In this document: in pieces, positions 1-6,577 of the stretch
How the letters are laid out: each line of letters starts with the position of its first letter
Position numbering within the stretch: the stretch's first letter is position 1
Origin: Opitutaceae bacterium
GTDB taxonomy: Bacteria; Verrucomicrobiota; Verrucomicrobiia; Opitutales; Opitutaceae
NCBI GenBank assembly: GCA_025352845.1
Contig: JANXSC010000079.1
Location: 1-11,593, forward strand
DNA: 11,593 nucleotides
Direction of reading: 5' to 3'
The notes under the pieces: model-generated
What the model saw: the letters and a program-made list of their open reading frames with translations, nothing else
What the model was told of the DNA's origin: nothing
Databases searched by the model: none
Made by a program: the position numbers and the translations under genes

Positions 1-258
1 CGCACGTTTTGCATCGTCGATTGGGACGGCGACGGGAAGCCGGACATCCTCCTCAACAGCGCGCCCAACGTGAATTTCTTCCGCAACCTCGGCAAGAATG
101 CCGCCGGCCAGTGGGCCTTCCGCGACGAGGGTCCGGTGAGCGCGCACGTCCTCGCCGGCCACGCCACGAAGCCCACTTACTTCGCAGCGACACGCGAGCT
201 GCTCATCGGCGCCGAGGACGGTTTTTTCTACCGCGTGAAGAATCCCCGCGCAAAATAG
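1..258 (+). CDS. FG-GAP/VCBS-repeat protein, 3' end (partial)
   Basis: Only the last 85 residues are present; the frame is open from the first base and stops with TAG at 256-258. The visible start contains 'VDWDGDGKPDILLNS', the acidic D-x-D-G-D-G-x-x-D-I-L signature of an FG-GAP/VCBS beta-propeller blade, where the Asp residues normally bind calcium. A second blade-like stretch, 'LLIGAEDGFFYRVKN', ends the protein. Such proteins are usually exported and are common in Verrucomicrobiota and Planctomycetota, often next to catabolic loci, but their substrates are mostly unknown. The gene lies 26 bp upstream of the regulator and probably closes a preceding cluster. The family call from the motif is fairly sure; any specific function is not visible. 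Confidence 0.75.
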   Translation, partial: RTFCIVDWDGDGKPDILLNSAPNVNFFRNLGKNAAGQWAFRDEGPVSAHVLAGHATKPTYFAATRELLIGAEDGFFYRVKNPRAK

Positions 259-284
259 GCGACGTATGCTTCAAGTTTGTCGTG

Positions 285-1460
285 ATGACTCAGCCCAACG
301 TCCCTCAACGGGCCACCCTCGTCAGCCAGACGGTCGCGATTTTGGAACGCGGTCTGCGCGAAGGCCGCTGGCCGGGTGAACTCCCGGGGCAGCACGCACT
401 CTGCGCGCAACTCGTCATCAGTCGCACCACGCTGCGCGCCGCATTGCAGGATCTCGCCCGGCGCAAGCTGATCAGCCTGCGGCAGGGCGCCCCGACGCTC
501 GTCCACCGTCGGTCCGCTCGCGCCTCGGCTCAACCGAGCGTGAAGCAGGTGGTCGTCTTGCTGCCGGAGCCGCTGTGGCGGTTGCGCCCGTCGGTGGCAC
601 GATGGGCGGGCGAATTGGGGCCGCTGCTACAGCGATCGGGTCTCGAAATGAGGTTGAGCGAGGGTGGTCTGCATTATGGACAGAGACCCGAGGTGCGGTT
701 GGAAAAACTGCTCCGGATGCATCCCCGCTCGGCTTGGGTGCTGTTCGCCAGCACTGAGGTCATGCAGCGGTGGTTCGCTGCGCGCCAGCTCCCGGTCATG
801 CTCGTCGGCTCGGTTTTCCCCGGGGTCGATCTCCCCTCGATCGAATACGATCACGCCGCCATCGCGCAGCACGCCGCCGCTCAATTCATCTCGGCCGGCC
901 ACCGGCGGACGGCGATCCTTCTGCAGCACACCGGGTCCGCCGCGGATGCCTCGACGCGCAATGCGTTTGGCGCCGCTCTTCCCGCCGGATCTCCGTCACC
1001 GCTCGTGCTCGATCACGACGGCTCTCTGGCCCAAATCCATTCGCGGCTCGTTCGGCTGGCGCGCGTCACGCCGCGACCCACGGCCCTCTTCATCACGAAG
1101 TCGCTCAGTCTGCCGGCGGTCCTGACGATCCTGCCGCGGCTCGGGATGGAGATTCCTTGCCACCTCTCTGTGATTTGCCGGGAAGACGATACGTTCGCCG
1201 AGTATCTGGTGCCCGCAGTCGCGCGCTACCGCTCGGATTCCTCCGCGATCGCCCGCAAACTGGCGGTCGCGCTGGCGCGACTGGCGGTCGGCGAGACCCT
1301 CAAGCTCACGCATGACCGGGCTGGTGCCGCAATTCGTCGCCGGCCAGTCGATCGGACCGCCGGCACCGCCGCGCTGACGGGTGGCGGTCGGTCATCGCGC
1401 TGCACTTGTATTCCGCAGATACAAGATGATTGGTCGTGCAACCCGAAACGCCCTCCGTAG
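285..1460 (+). CDS. GntR-type HTH / LacI-like sensor transcriptional regulator (apparently frameshifted at its 3' end)
   Basis: This is a cytoplasmic ligand-responsive DNA-binding protein, 391 aa as read. Residues ~11-75 form a GntR winged helix: 'GELPGQHALCAQLVISRTTL' matches the family pattern LPSer-LA-L-VSRtTVR, followed by 'ALQDLARRKLI' and a wing. Residues ~87-340 look like a LacI/Peripla_BP_3 sensor domain, with alternating hydrophobic strands and the typical 'AGHRRTAIL' at 204-211. ATG 285 is chosen because it lies just after the upstream gene; there is no clear Shine-Dalgarno, and GTG 282 is a possible alternative. The tail after Thr342 is Arg/Gly/Cys-rich and unlike the family, whereas a +1 shift near 1310 gives a family-like ending that stops at 1377. 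The gene sits directly upstream of the TonB receptor train, so it is probably the local regulator. The ligand is unknown. Confidence 0.8.
   Translation: MTQPNVPQRATLVSQTVAILERGLREGRWPGELPGQHALCAQLVISRTTLRAALQDLARRKLISLRQGAPTLVHRRSARASAQPSVKQVVVLLPEPLWRLRPSVARWAGELGPLLQRSGLEMRLSEGGLHYGQRPEVRLEKLLRMHPRSAWVLFASTEVMQRWFAARQLPVMLVGSVFPGVDLPSIEYDHAAIAQHAAAQFISAGHRRTAILLQHTGSAADASTRNAFGAALPAGSPSPLVLDHDGSLAQIHSRLVRLARVTPRPTALFITKSLSLPAVLTILPRLGMEIPCHLSVICREDDTFAEYLVPAVARYRSDSSAIARKLAVALARLAVGETLKLTHDRAGAAIRRRPVDRTAGTAALTGGGRSSRCTCIPQIQDDWSCNPKRPP
1308..1377 (+). other. Probable +1 frameshift site and displaced C-terminal tail of the regulator
   Basis: Around 1308-1311 the frame used by the regulator stops looking like the rest of the gene. 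In the +1 frame, starting at 1312, the sequence reads 'MTGLVPQFVAGQSIGPPAPP' plus Arg and then TGA at 1375-1377. A Pro-x-Phe-Val-x-Gly-x-Ser tail is what I would expect at the end of this GntR/LacI hybrid family. G/C at third codon positions is 18 of 21 in that frame, against 14 of 22 in the annotated frame over the same bases and 15 of 27 in the annotated frame from 1377 to its stop. One extra base near 1310 (assembly error or genuine mutation) would explain this. There is no homopolymer at the site. Confidence 0.55.
1405..1425. promoter_or_regulatory. Perfect 7-bp inverted repeat, candidate operator upstream of the TonB receptor operon
   Basis: CTTGTAT (1405-1411), a 7-nt spacer, and ATACAAG (1419-1425) form a perfect dyad whose half-sites are one helical turn apart or a little more, as expected for a dimeric winged-helix or LacI-type regulator. 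It lies 28 bp after the probable true end of the regulator (1377) and 109 bp before the receptor ATG, in a locally more AT-rich stretch. There is no T-run after it and the stem is AT-rich, so an operator fits better than an intrinsic terminator. The rest of the 1378-1534 gap shows no convincing -35/-10 pair. Operator function is an inference from position and symmetry. Confidence 0.45.
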
Positions 1461-1534
1461 CCCTTGCCGCTGTTACCACGGTCTGCGGTAGGCATCGGAG
1501 TTATCCGGCGCATGCGGACTCAACCCCTCGCCCC

Positions 1535-4399
1535 ATGAATCCTAAAGCGTTCTTGTTTTCACTCCGCACGACATGTGCGTTCGCCGTTACCCTCTTCATC
1601 CTCGCCGTGGCGTCGCTCCACGCCCAAACGACGGGCACGGTGTCAGGCCGCGTGCTCAACGCCGCGACTGGCGCCTACCTCGCCGGCGCCAGCATCGTTC
1701 TCGACGGCAATCCGGGGATTAACGACCTTTCCGCGGTGGGCGGCGGGTTCCTCCTCAAGGGTGTGCCGCCGGGCACGCGCACGCTCGTCGTTACCTATCC
1801 CGGACTCGATGTCACCCGACTCAACGTCACGGTCGCCGCCGGGGCCGCGAGTGAAGTGCTCGTCGAAGTCTCGTCGAAGATCTACCAACTCGACGCCTTC
1901 AGGGTTTCCAGCGTGCGCGAGGGCCAGGCGGCGGCGATCAGCAGCCAACGCGCAGCGGACAATATCAAGACGAGTGTTGCCACGGATGCATTTGGCAATG
2001 TTGCGGACAGCAACCTCGGCAATTTGTTGATCAAGTTGTCTGGGGTCGGCGCCGAACGCGACGAGGGCGACGTATTTCAGATTTCCGTTCGCGGCATGTC
2101 GGCGGATTTGAATTCGGTCACGGTCGATGGCACGCGACTTTCCGGGGCGACGACCCGCGGCTCGGGCCGCGCGTTTGAGATCGACAAGGTTTCCACCGCA
2201 TCGATCGAGTCCGTCGAGCTGATCAAGGCGGCGACGCCCGACATGGATGCCGATTCGATCGGCGGATCGATCAACTTGAAGATGAAGAGTGCGTTCGATC
2301 GGGCGGGCCGGGTTTTCGACTACTCCGTCGGTGTTAACACCTACGTCCAGCGCGGCACATCCTATCCCTCGGCGAGCTTTTCCTATTCGGATGTTTTCGG
2401 CGCGGAGCGCCGCCTCGGTCTCGTCCTGGCGGGCAGCTTCAATCGCACGTCGGGGCCACGCTCCGCCTTTCGCGCCGGCTACACCAATCCCACGTTCACC
2501 GCCCCGGCACCGATGACGGACTTTCAACTCTCGGAAGACGAAATCCGTCTCGATCGCGCGGGCATCAGCGCGCGCGCCGACTACAAGCTGAGTCGGGCTG
2601 CGTCCGTTTTCGCCAGCGTGATGTATAACAATTTCCGCGATATCATGGATCAGCACAAGCAGCGCGTCCGGCGCAGCACCGGCACCGCGGTTTCGACCGA
2701 CGACGTCGTGACCGTGCTGACCAACGGTCAGTTCGAATACGAAATGGAGGATCGCGTTCGCACCGTGAAAACGTTGCGCCTGCTCGCCGGAGCGAAGCTG
2801 ACCTGGCGCGACTTTCAGGTTGATGCGGATGCCTCCCACGCGCCCTCGATCGGGTTTGAGAAGCGCACGGATCTCTCACTGCGCGTGAACGGCGTAAATT
2901 ACACGGTCGATCGCACCAACCGGCTGCATTTCCCCTCGATCGTGCGCACCGGCGGCTTGGATCCGGCGAACTATGACAATGCCTTCACTGATTCACTTAA
3001 CCGGAAAGATTTCCACGCAAATGACGAAATCTCATCGGCCCAGCTCAATGTGAAGCGAACATTCGCCACCGTGTTGCCCGCATATCTCAAGGGAGGTTTC
3101 CGCTATCGGTTTCAGGAGAAGAAGCAGGACCGAGCCCAAGACGTCTGGACCTATGTCGGGCCCGACGGCGTCGCGGGTCGCAACGCGGCCACCGGAATCA
3201 ATGACGACAATCTTAACCGGTTCCGGGATGACGGGCATCGCTACCTTCCCATTAACGGTTTCTACACGCAGCTCGCAGCGTGGCCCGACTGGCGGGCCAT
3301 GCACCGGGAGATCGCCGCCAACCCGTCGGTCTTCGCCTACGATCGCAACCGGTCCGGTCAAAATCTGCTCATCAACGACGGCAAGGCGAGCGAAGGCGTC
3401 ACCGCTGGTTATCTGCAGGGCCACGTGAAGGCCGGCAAATTCTCCGCGCTCGCGGGCGCGCGCTGGGAAAACACCCGCGTCTCCGGCACCGGCCCGGTGA
3501 CCGACACCCGGTTTCCCACCTCCCAGCCGGAATTGCGCTTTGGCGGCAAGACGACTCGCAAATCGAGTTACACCGACACGTTTCCGAGTGTGCATCTGCG
3601 TTACGAGCCGCTGCCCGACACTCTGGTCCGTGCGAGCGTCTCCACCGGAATCGGCCGGCCCTCCTTCACCGATCTCATGCCGATCACGACAGTCGATACG
3701 GCGCAAAACTCCATCACGCAGAACAACACCGGCCTGAAGCCCCAGCGCTCGACGGGTTACGATGTCAGCGTTGAACGCTACCTGAAACCTGTCGGACTCA
3801 TCTCGGTCGGCTTCTTCCAGAAGGAGATCAAGGATTACATTTTCTCCGTGCGGAACACTGTGCCGGGCGGCGCCGCCAACGGTTTCGGCGGTCTATACGA
3901 AGGTTTCGACCTGAACACCAAAACCAACGGCGGCTGGGCCCGCGTGAAGGGCTTCGAGGCGAACTACCAGCAGCAACTCACATTTCTGCCCGGCTGGCTC
4001 GGCGGGTTCGGCGTGTTCGCCAACTACACCCGGCTGCTGACCCGCGGGACGTTCTCCGGCACGGCGATCGTCGACAAGCTCGCGAATTTCACGCCGGTCG
4101 CGAGCAACGTGGGCGTTTCCTACATCCGCTCCAAACTCACGCTGCGCGCCCAGCTCAACTACGTCGGAGAGCGACTGACGGGCTTCAACGCCATTCCGGC
4201 GCAGCAGGTGTTTCAGGAGCAGCGCACGTCGGTGGATGTCAGCGTGAAATACGCGTTCAATCCGCGGCTCGGATTTTACGTCGATGTGTTCAATGTGTTT
4301 AACGAGAAATACCTCAACTTTCAGGGCCGCGGCGACCGGCCCACCAACTCCCAATATTATGGCACGCGATTGAGCGCCGGCATCACCGGGCGATTCTAA
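1535..4399 (+). CDS. TonB-dependent outer-membrane receptor with carboxypeptidase-regulatory-like N-domain
   Basis: This is an outer-membrane active transporter, 954 aa, powered by TonB/ExbBD. Residues 1-30 form a signal peptide cut after '...LAVASLHA'. Residues ~32-115 are a CarboxypepD_reg/CNA-B-like beta domain ('GTVSGRVLNAATGAYLAGAS'). The stretch 'YQLDAFRVSSVREGQ' (117-131) sits where the TonB-box region is expected. The plug spans ~140-250 and carries 'NIKTSVATDAFGNVADSNLG', 'ISVRGMSADLNSVTVDG' and 'PDMDADSIGGSINLKMKS', resembling the Xanthomonas/Caulobacter-type receptors (TIGR01782-like). The barrel runs to the C-terminus, with the usual 'VFNVFNEKYL' and a terminal Phe ('ITGRF'). ATG 1535 is preferred over upstream in-frame ATG 1430 because only it gives a clean signal peptide. 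It heads the operon-like train; no SusD partner is visible. The substrate is unknown, probably a carbohydrate or plant-derived compound. Confidence 0.93.
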   Translation: MNPKAFLFSLRTTCAFAVTLFILAVASLHAQTTGTVSGRVLNAATGAYLAGASIVLDGNPGINDLSAVGGGFLLKGVPPGTRTLVVTYPGLDVTRLNVTVAAGAASEVLVEVSSKIYQLDAFRVSSVREGQAAAISSQRAADNIKTSVATDAFGNVADSNLGNLLIKLSGVGAERDEGDVFQISVRGMSADLNSVTVDGTRLSGATTRGSGRAFEIDKVSTASIESVELIKAATPDMDADSIGGSINLKMKSAFDRAGRVFDYSVGVNTYVQRGTSYPSASFSYSDVFGAERRLGLVLAGSFNRTSGPRSAFRAGYTNPTFTAPAPMTDFQLSEDEIRLDRAGISARADYKLSRAASVFASVMYNNFRDIMDQHKQRVRRSTGTAVSTDDVVTVLTNGQFEYEMEDRVRTVKTLRLLAGAKLTWRDFQVDADASHAPSIGFEKRTDLSLRVNGVNYTVDRTNRLHFPSIVRTGGLDPANYDNAFTDSLNRKDFHANDEISSAQLNVKRTFATVLPAYLKGGFRYRFQEKKQDRAQDVWTYVGPDGVAGRNAATGINDDNLNRFRDDGHRYLPINGFYTQLAAWPDWRAMHREIAANPSVFAYDRNRSGQNLLINDGKASEGVTAGYLQGHVKAGKFSALAGARWENTRVSGTGPVTDTRFPTSQPELRFGGKTTRKSSYTDTFPSVHLRYEPLPDTLVRASVSTGIGRPSFTDLMPITTVDTAQNSITQNNTGLKPQRSTGYDVSVERYLKPVGLISVGFFQKEIKDYIFSVRNTVPGGAANGFGGLYEGFDLNTKTNGGWARVKGFEANYQQQLTFLPGWLGGFGVFANYTRLLTRGTFSGTAIVDKLANFTPVASNVGVSYIRSKLTLRAQLNYVGERLTGFNAIPAQQVFQEQRTSVDVSVKYAFNPRLGFYVDVFNVFNEKYLNFQGRGDRPTNSQYYGTRLSAGITGRF

Positions 4400-5311
4400 A
4401 TGGTCCCCATCGCTGCAGCAAATGCCGCTACGCACTCGCCGGTCGGCGTGATCGGTCTCGGTCTGCTGGGCGGCGAACTCGCGCAGCGGCTCGTCCGAGG
4501 TGGACGGAAAGTGATCGGCTTCGATGTGAATGCCGAGCGGCAAGCCGCCTTCGGCCGGTTCGGGGGCGAAATCTCCTCGTCGGCCGCCGGAGTCTTGCTG
4601 AGCTGCGACTGCGTTTTCCTTAGTCTGCCCACGCACAAGGAAGTCGCGGAAGTTGTCGCCACCGCCACGCACGTCCTGCGCCGCGGGCAGATTATCATCG
4701 ATACGACAACGGGCCACCCCGAGTCGACCGAGGCACAGGGCACCGAACTCGCAGCACGCGGCGTCGTCTATCTCGACGCCACCATTTCCGGCAGCAGCGC
4801 GCAGGTGCGCAACGGCTCCGCGATTGCCATGGTCGGCGGCGACGCCGACGGGTTTTCCGCCTGCAAAGACCTGCTCGACCTGATCGCGCAGCAGTCGTTT
4901 CACACCGGTCGCTCGGGCACGGGCGCCAAGATGAAGCTCGTGACCAACGCCGTGCTCGGCCTCAACCGCGCGGCGCTCGCCGAGGGAATCGCACTCGCCG
5001 AGGGCCTGGGGCTCGACGCCGCGCAGGCCCTCGCGATCATGCGCGCGGGTCCGGCCTATTCCCGCATCATGGACCGCAAGGGTGAGAAAATGCTGAACAG
5101 CGATTTCACTCCCGAAGCGCGGCTGTCGCAGCACCTCAAGGACGTGCGTCTCATCCTCGAACTCGGCGCGCAGGCCGATCTCCCGATGCCGTTGAGCGCG
5201 GCCCACCGCGCGATTTTGGAGGAAGCGGAAGCGGCGGGCTTGGGCGCCCTCGACAACAGCGCGCTCGTGCAGGTCTTGCGTGGCCTCACCAAGAAAGAGG
5301 CCGGCCCTTGA
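4400..5311 (+). CDS. NAD(P)-dependent 3-hydroxyisobutyrate dehydrogenase-family oxidoreductase
   Basis: This is a cytosolic beta-hydroxyacid dehydrogenase (303 aa, usual family length 290-300). The N-terminal Rossmann fold has 'GVIGLGLLGGELAQRL' with GxGxxG at G19-G21-G24, and beta2 ends 'GFDVNAERQ', where Asp42 suggests NAD preference. 'LDATISGSSAQVRNGS' (125-140) corresponds to the family's substrate-binding D-x-P-V-S-G motif, with Pro replaced by Thr. 'GTGAKMKLVTN' (173-183) matches GxGxxxKxxxN, giving catalytic Lys179 and Asn183. 'LKDVRLILELG' (246-256) is the conserved C-domain KD-L motif. Candidate substrates include 3-hydroxyisobutyrate, tartronate semialdehyde or another small hydroxyacid/semialdehyde; the sequence alone does not choose. 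The ATG directly follows the receptor's TAA (TAAATG), so the two are likely coupled. There is no signal peptide, consistent with acting after import. Confidence 0.88.
   Translation: MVPIAAANAATHSPVGVIGLGLLGGELAQRLVRGGRKVIGFDVNAERQAAFGRFGGEISSSAAGVLLSCDCVFLSLPTHKEVAEVVATATHVLRRGQIIIDTTTGHPESTEAQGTELAARGVVYLDATISGSSAQVRNGSAIAMVGGDADGFSACKDLLDLIAQQSFHTGRSGTGAKMKLVTNAVLGLNRAALAEGIALAEGLGLDAAQALAIMRAGPAYSRIMDRKGEKMLNSDFTPEARLSQHLKDVRLILELGAQADLPMPLSAAHRAILEEAEAAGLGALDNSALVQVLRGLTKKEAGP
5291..5310 (+). promoter_or_regulatory. Ribosome binding site and TTG start overlapping the upstream stop codon
   Basis: AAGAAAGAGG (5291-5300) is the clearest purine-rich Shine-Dalgarno-like stretch at any junction in the window; it is 7 nt before TTG 5308-5310. 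The TTG shares bases with the TGA (5309-5311) that ends the dehydrogenase. No ATG or GTG is available nearby that keeps the first membrane segment, so the site decides the start. Confidence 0.6.
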
Positions 5312-6558
5312 ACGCACCGCTCTCACGTGGAGCCCGTTTCGCCGTGCTCGCAGCGGCATTCGGGGGCCTATTGTTCGATGGCTTCGAGTTGGGGCTCATG
5401 CCGCTTGCGTCGCTCTCCGTTTCCAAGTCGCTCCTCGGTGCAAACTACACCGCGACTCTCGGCGGCGACTGGTTTGCCCGCTTCACGGCGGCGTTGATGC
5501 TCGGCGCGGCGGTTGGCGGCATTTTTCTCGGCAGCCTCGGCGACCGCATCGGCCGCGCTCGCGCCATGGGTGTCAGCATCTTGTTTTATTCCATCTTCGC
5601 GGGCCTAGGCGCCTGGGTGCACACGCAGGAGCAGATGCTCGTCCTGCGTTTCCTCGTGGGGCTGGGCGTCGGTGGGGTGTGGCCGAATGCCGTCGCACTG
5701 GTCGCGGAATCGTGGCCCGACAAAGCTCGGCCCACCGTGGCCGGTTTGATGGGGGCCGCGATCAACACCGGCATCCTCGTTCTGTCTCAAGTCGCCCAAA
5801 TTTGGTCGGTCACCGTGGAGGAGTGGCGCTGGCTCTTCCACTTCGCAGCCACCCCGGCAATCCTCGGTGTGGCGGTGATTTTCTTTTTACCGGAGTCGCG
5901 CACGTGGCTCGCGTCGCGCGGCGCTCCCGGCGCGAATAAGCCGACCGCTCCGCTCCGGCTCCTCTTCCGGCCGCCCCTGCTGCGAATCACTCTTGTCGGT
6001 ATCATGCTCGGCTCGATCCCGCTCATCGGCGCGTGGGCGGCGAGCAAATGGATGATTCCGTGGGCCGACAAAATCGGTGGCGCCACGCAGACGGACTACA
6101 AAGCCCTGACGCAGGGCTGGTGGGCGTTTGGCGCCATTTTGGGCAGTCTGGCTGGTGCGCAGGTCGCGAGCCTGCTCGGTCGTCGGTTCAGTTATTTTCT
6201 GATCAGTGTGGGTTCACTCGTGCTGACCATCGCGATGTTTCAACTCACCGCGCCGCTGCGGTCGTCGTTCCTGCCGATCGTTTTTGCCCAGGGGTTGGTC
6301 GCCACGCTCTTTTTCGGCTGGCTGCCGCTCTATCTGCCCGAGCTGTTTCCGACGCACGTGCGCGCCACCGGCAGCGGCATTTCCTACAACGTCGGCCGCT
6401 TCGCCACCGCTGGCGGGGTGTTGGCCGCCGGAGCTGTTTTCGGTGCGCTGGATGGCAGCTATCCGGCCGTCGGCACCGCCGCCGCGTTGATCTACGGTTT
6501 CGGGATCATCGCGATTTGGTGGGCGCCCGACACCGCACAGCAGGACTTGAAAAAATAA
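5308..6558 (+). CDS. Major facilitator superfamily transporter (organic acid / sugar-acid type)
   Basis: This is an inner-membrane secondary transporter, 416 aa, with about 12 hydrophobic segments. TM1 carries 'LLFDGFELGL' (21-30), like the acidic DGxD/DGxE motif in TM1 of aromatic-acid:H+ symporter (PcaK-type) and anion:cation symporter families. 'GSLGDRIGRARAMG' (75-88) is MFS motif A after TM2, 'FLPESRTWLASRG' (193-205) is the end-of-TM6 PESPRWL motif, and 'LPELFPTHVRATGSG' (343-357) is the PELFPT-RatG motif of the C-terminal half. The start is TTG 5308, overlapping the previous stop as TTGA. It is preceded by an A/G-rich Shine-Dalgarno-like AAGAAAGAGG at 5291-5300 (7-nt gap), and the next in-frame ATG would remove TM1 with its acidic motif. 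Context suggests it imports a product released in the periplasm. Substrate unknown. Confidence 0.88.
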   Translation: MNAPLSRGARFAVLAAAFGGLLFDGFELGLMPLASLSVSKSLLGANYTATLGGDWFARFTAALMLGAAVGGIFLGSLGDRIGRARAMGVSILFYSIFAGLGAWVHTQEQMLVLRFLVGLGVGGVWPNAVALVAESWPDKARPTVAGLMGAAINTGILVLSQVAQIWSVTVEEWRWLFHFAATPAILGVAVIFFLPESRTWLASRGAPGANKPTAPLRLLFRPPLLRITLVGIMLGSIPLIGAWAASKWMIPWADKIGGATQTDYKALTQGWWAFGAILGSLAGAQVASLLGRRFSYFLISVGSLVLTIAMFQLTAPLRSSFLPIVFAQGLVATLFFGWLPLYLPELFPTHVRATGSGISYNVGRFATAGGVLAAGAVFGALDGSYPAVGTAAALIYGFGIIAIWWAPDTAQQDLKK

Positions 6559-6577
6559 CCGACCCCAATTTTCCACC

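Noticed and set aside
9..284. Upstream extension of the regulator's open frame to an ATG near position 9
   Set aside because: It lies entirely over the FG-GAP/VCBS gene in another frame, and its translation is Arg/Pro-rich with no domain. The winged helix begins just after ATG 285.
1474..1490. Imperfect inverted repeat TACCAC-N5-GCGGTA
   Set aside because: Only 5 of 6 pairs match, with short GC-rich arms; expected by chance in this composition and weaker than the 1405-1425 dyad.
1378..1534. Sigma-70-like promoter ahead of the receptor
   Set aside because: Several TTG-starting hexamers exist, but none has a convincing -10 at 16-18 nt, so no promoter is annotated.
1643..2839. - strand open frame of 398 codons opposite the receptor plug
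   Set aside because: The opposite strand encodes the conserved receptor plug; the antisense product shows no family features.
3893..5359. Long open frame on the - strand (488 codons)
   Set aside because: It spans the well-supported receptor 3' end and dehydrogenase. Its translation is Arg/Ala/Gly-rich without motifs, a typical mirror of high-GC3 coding DNA.
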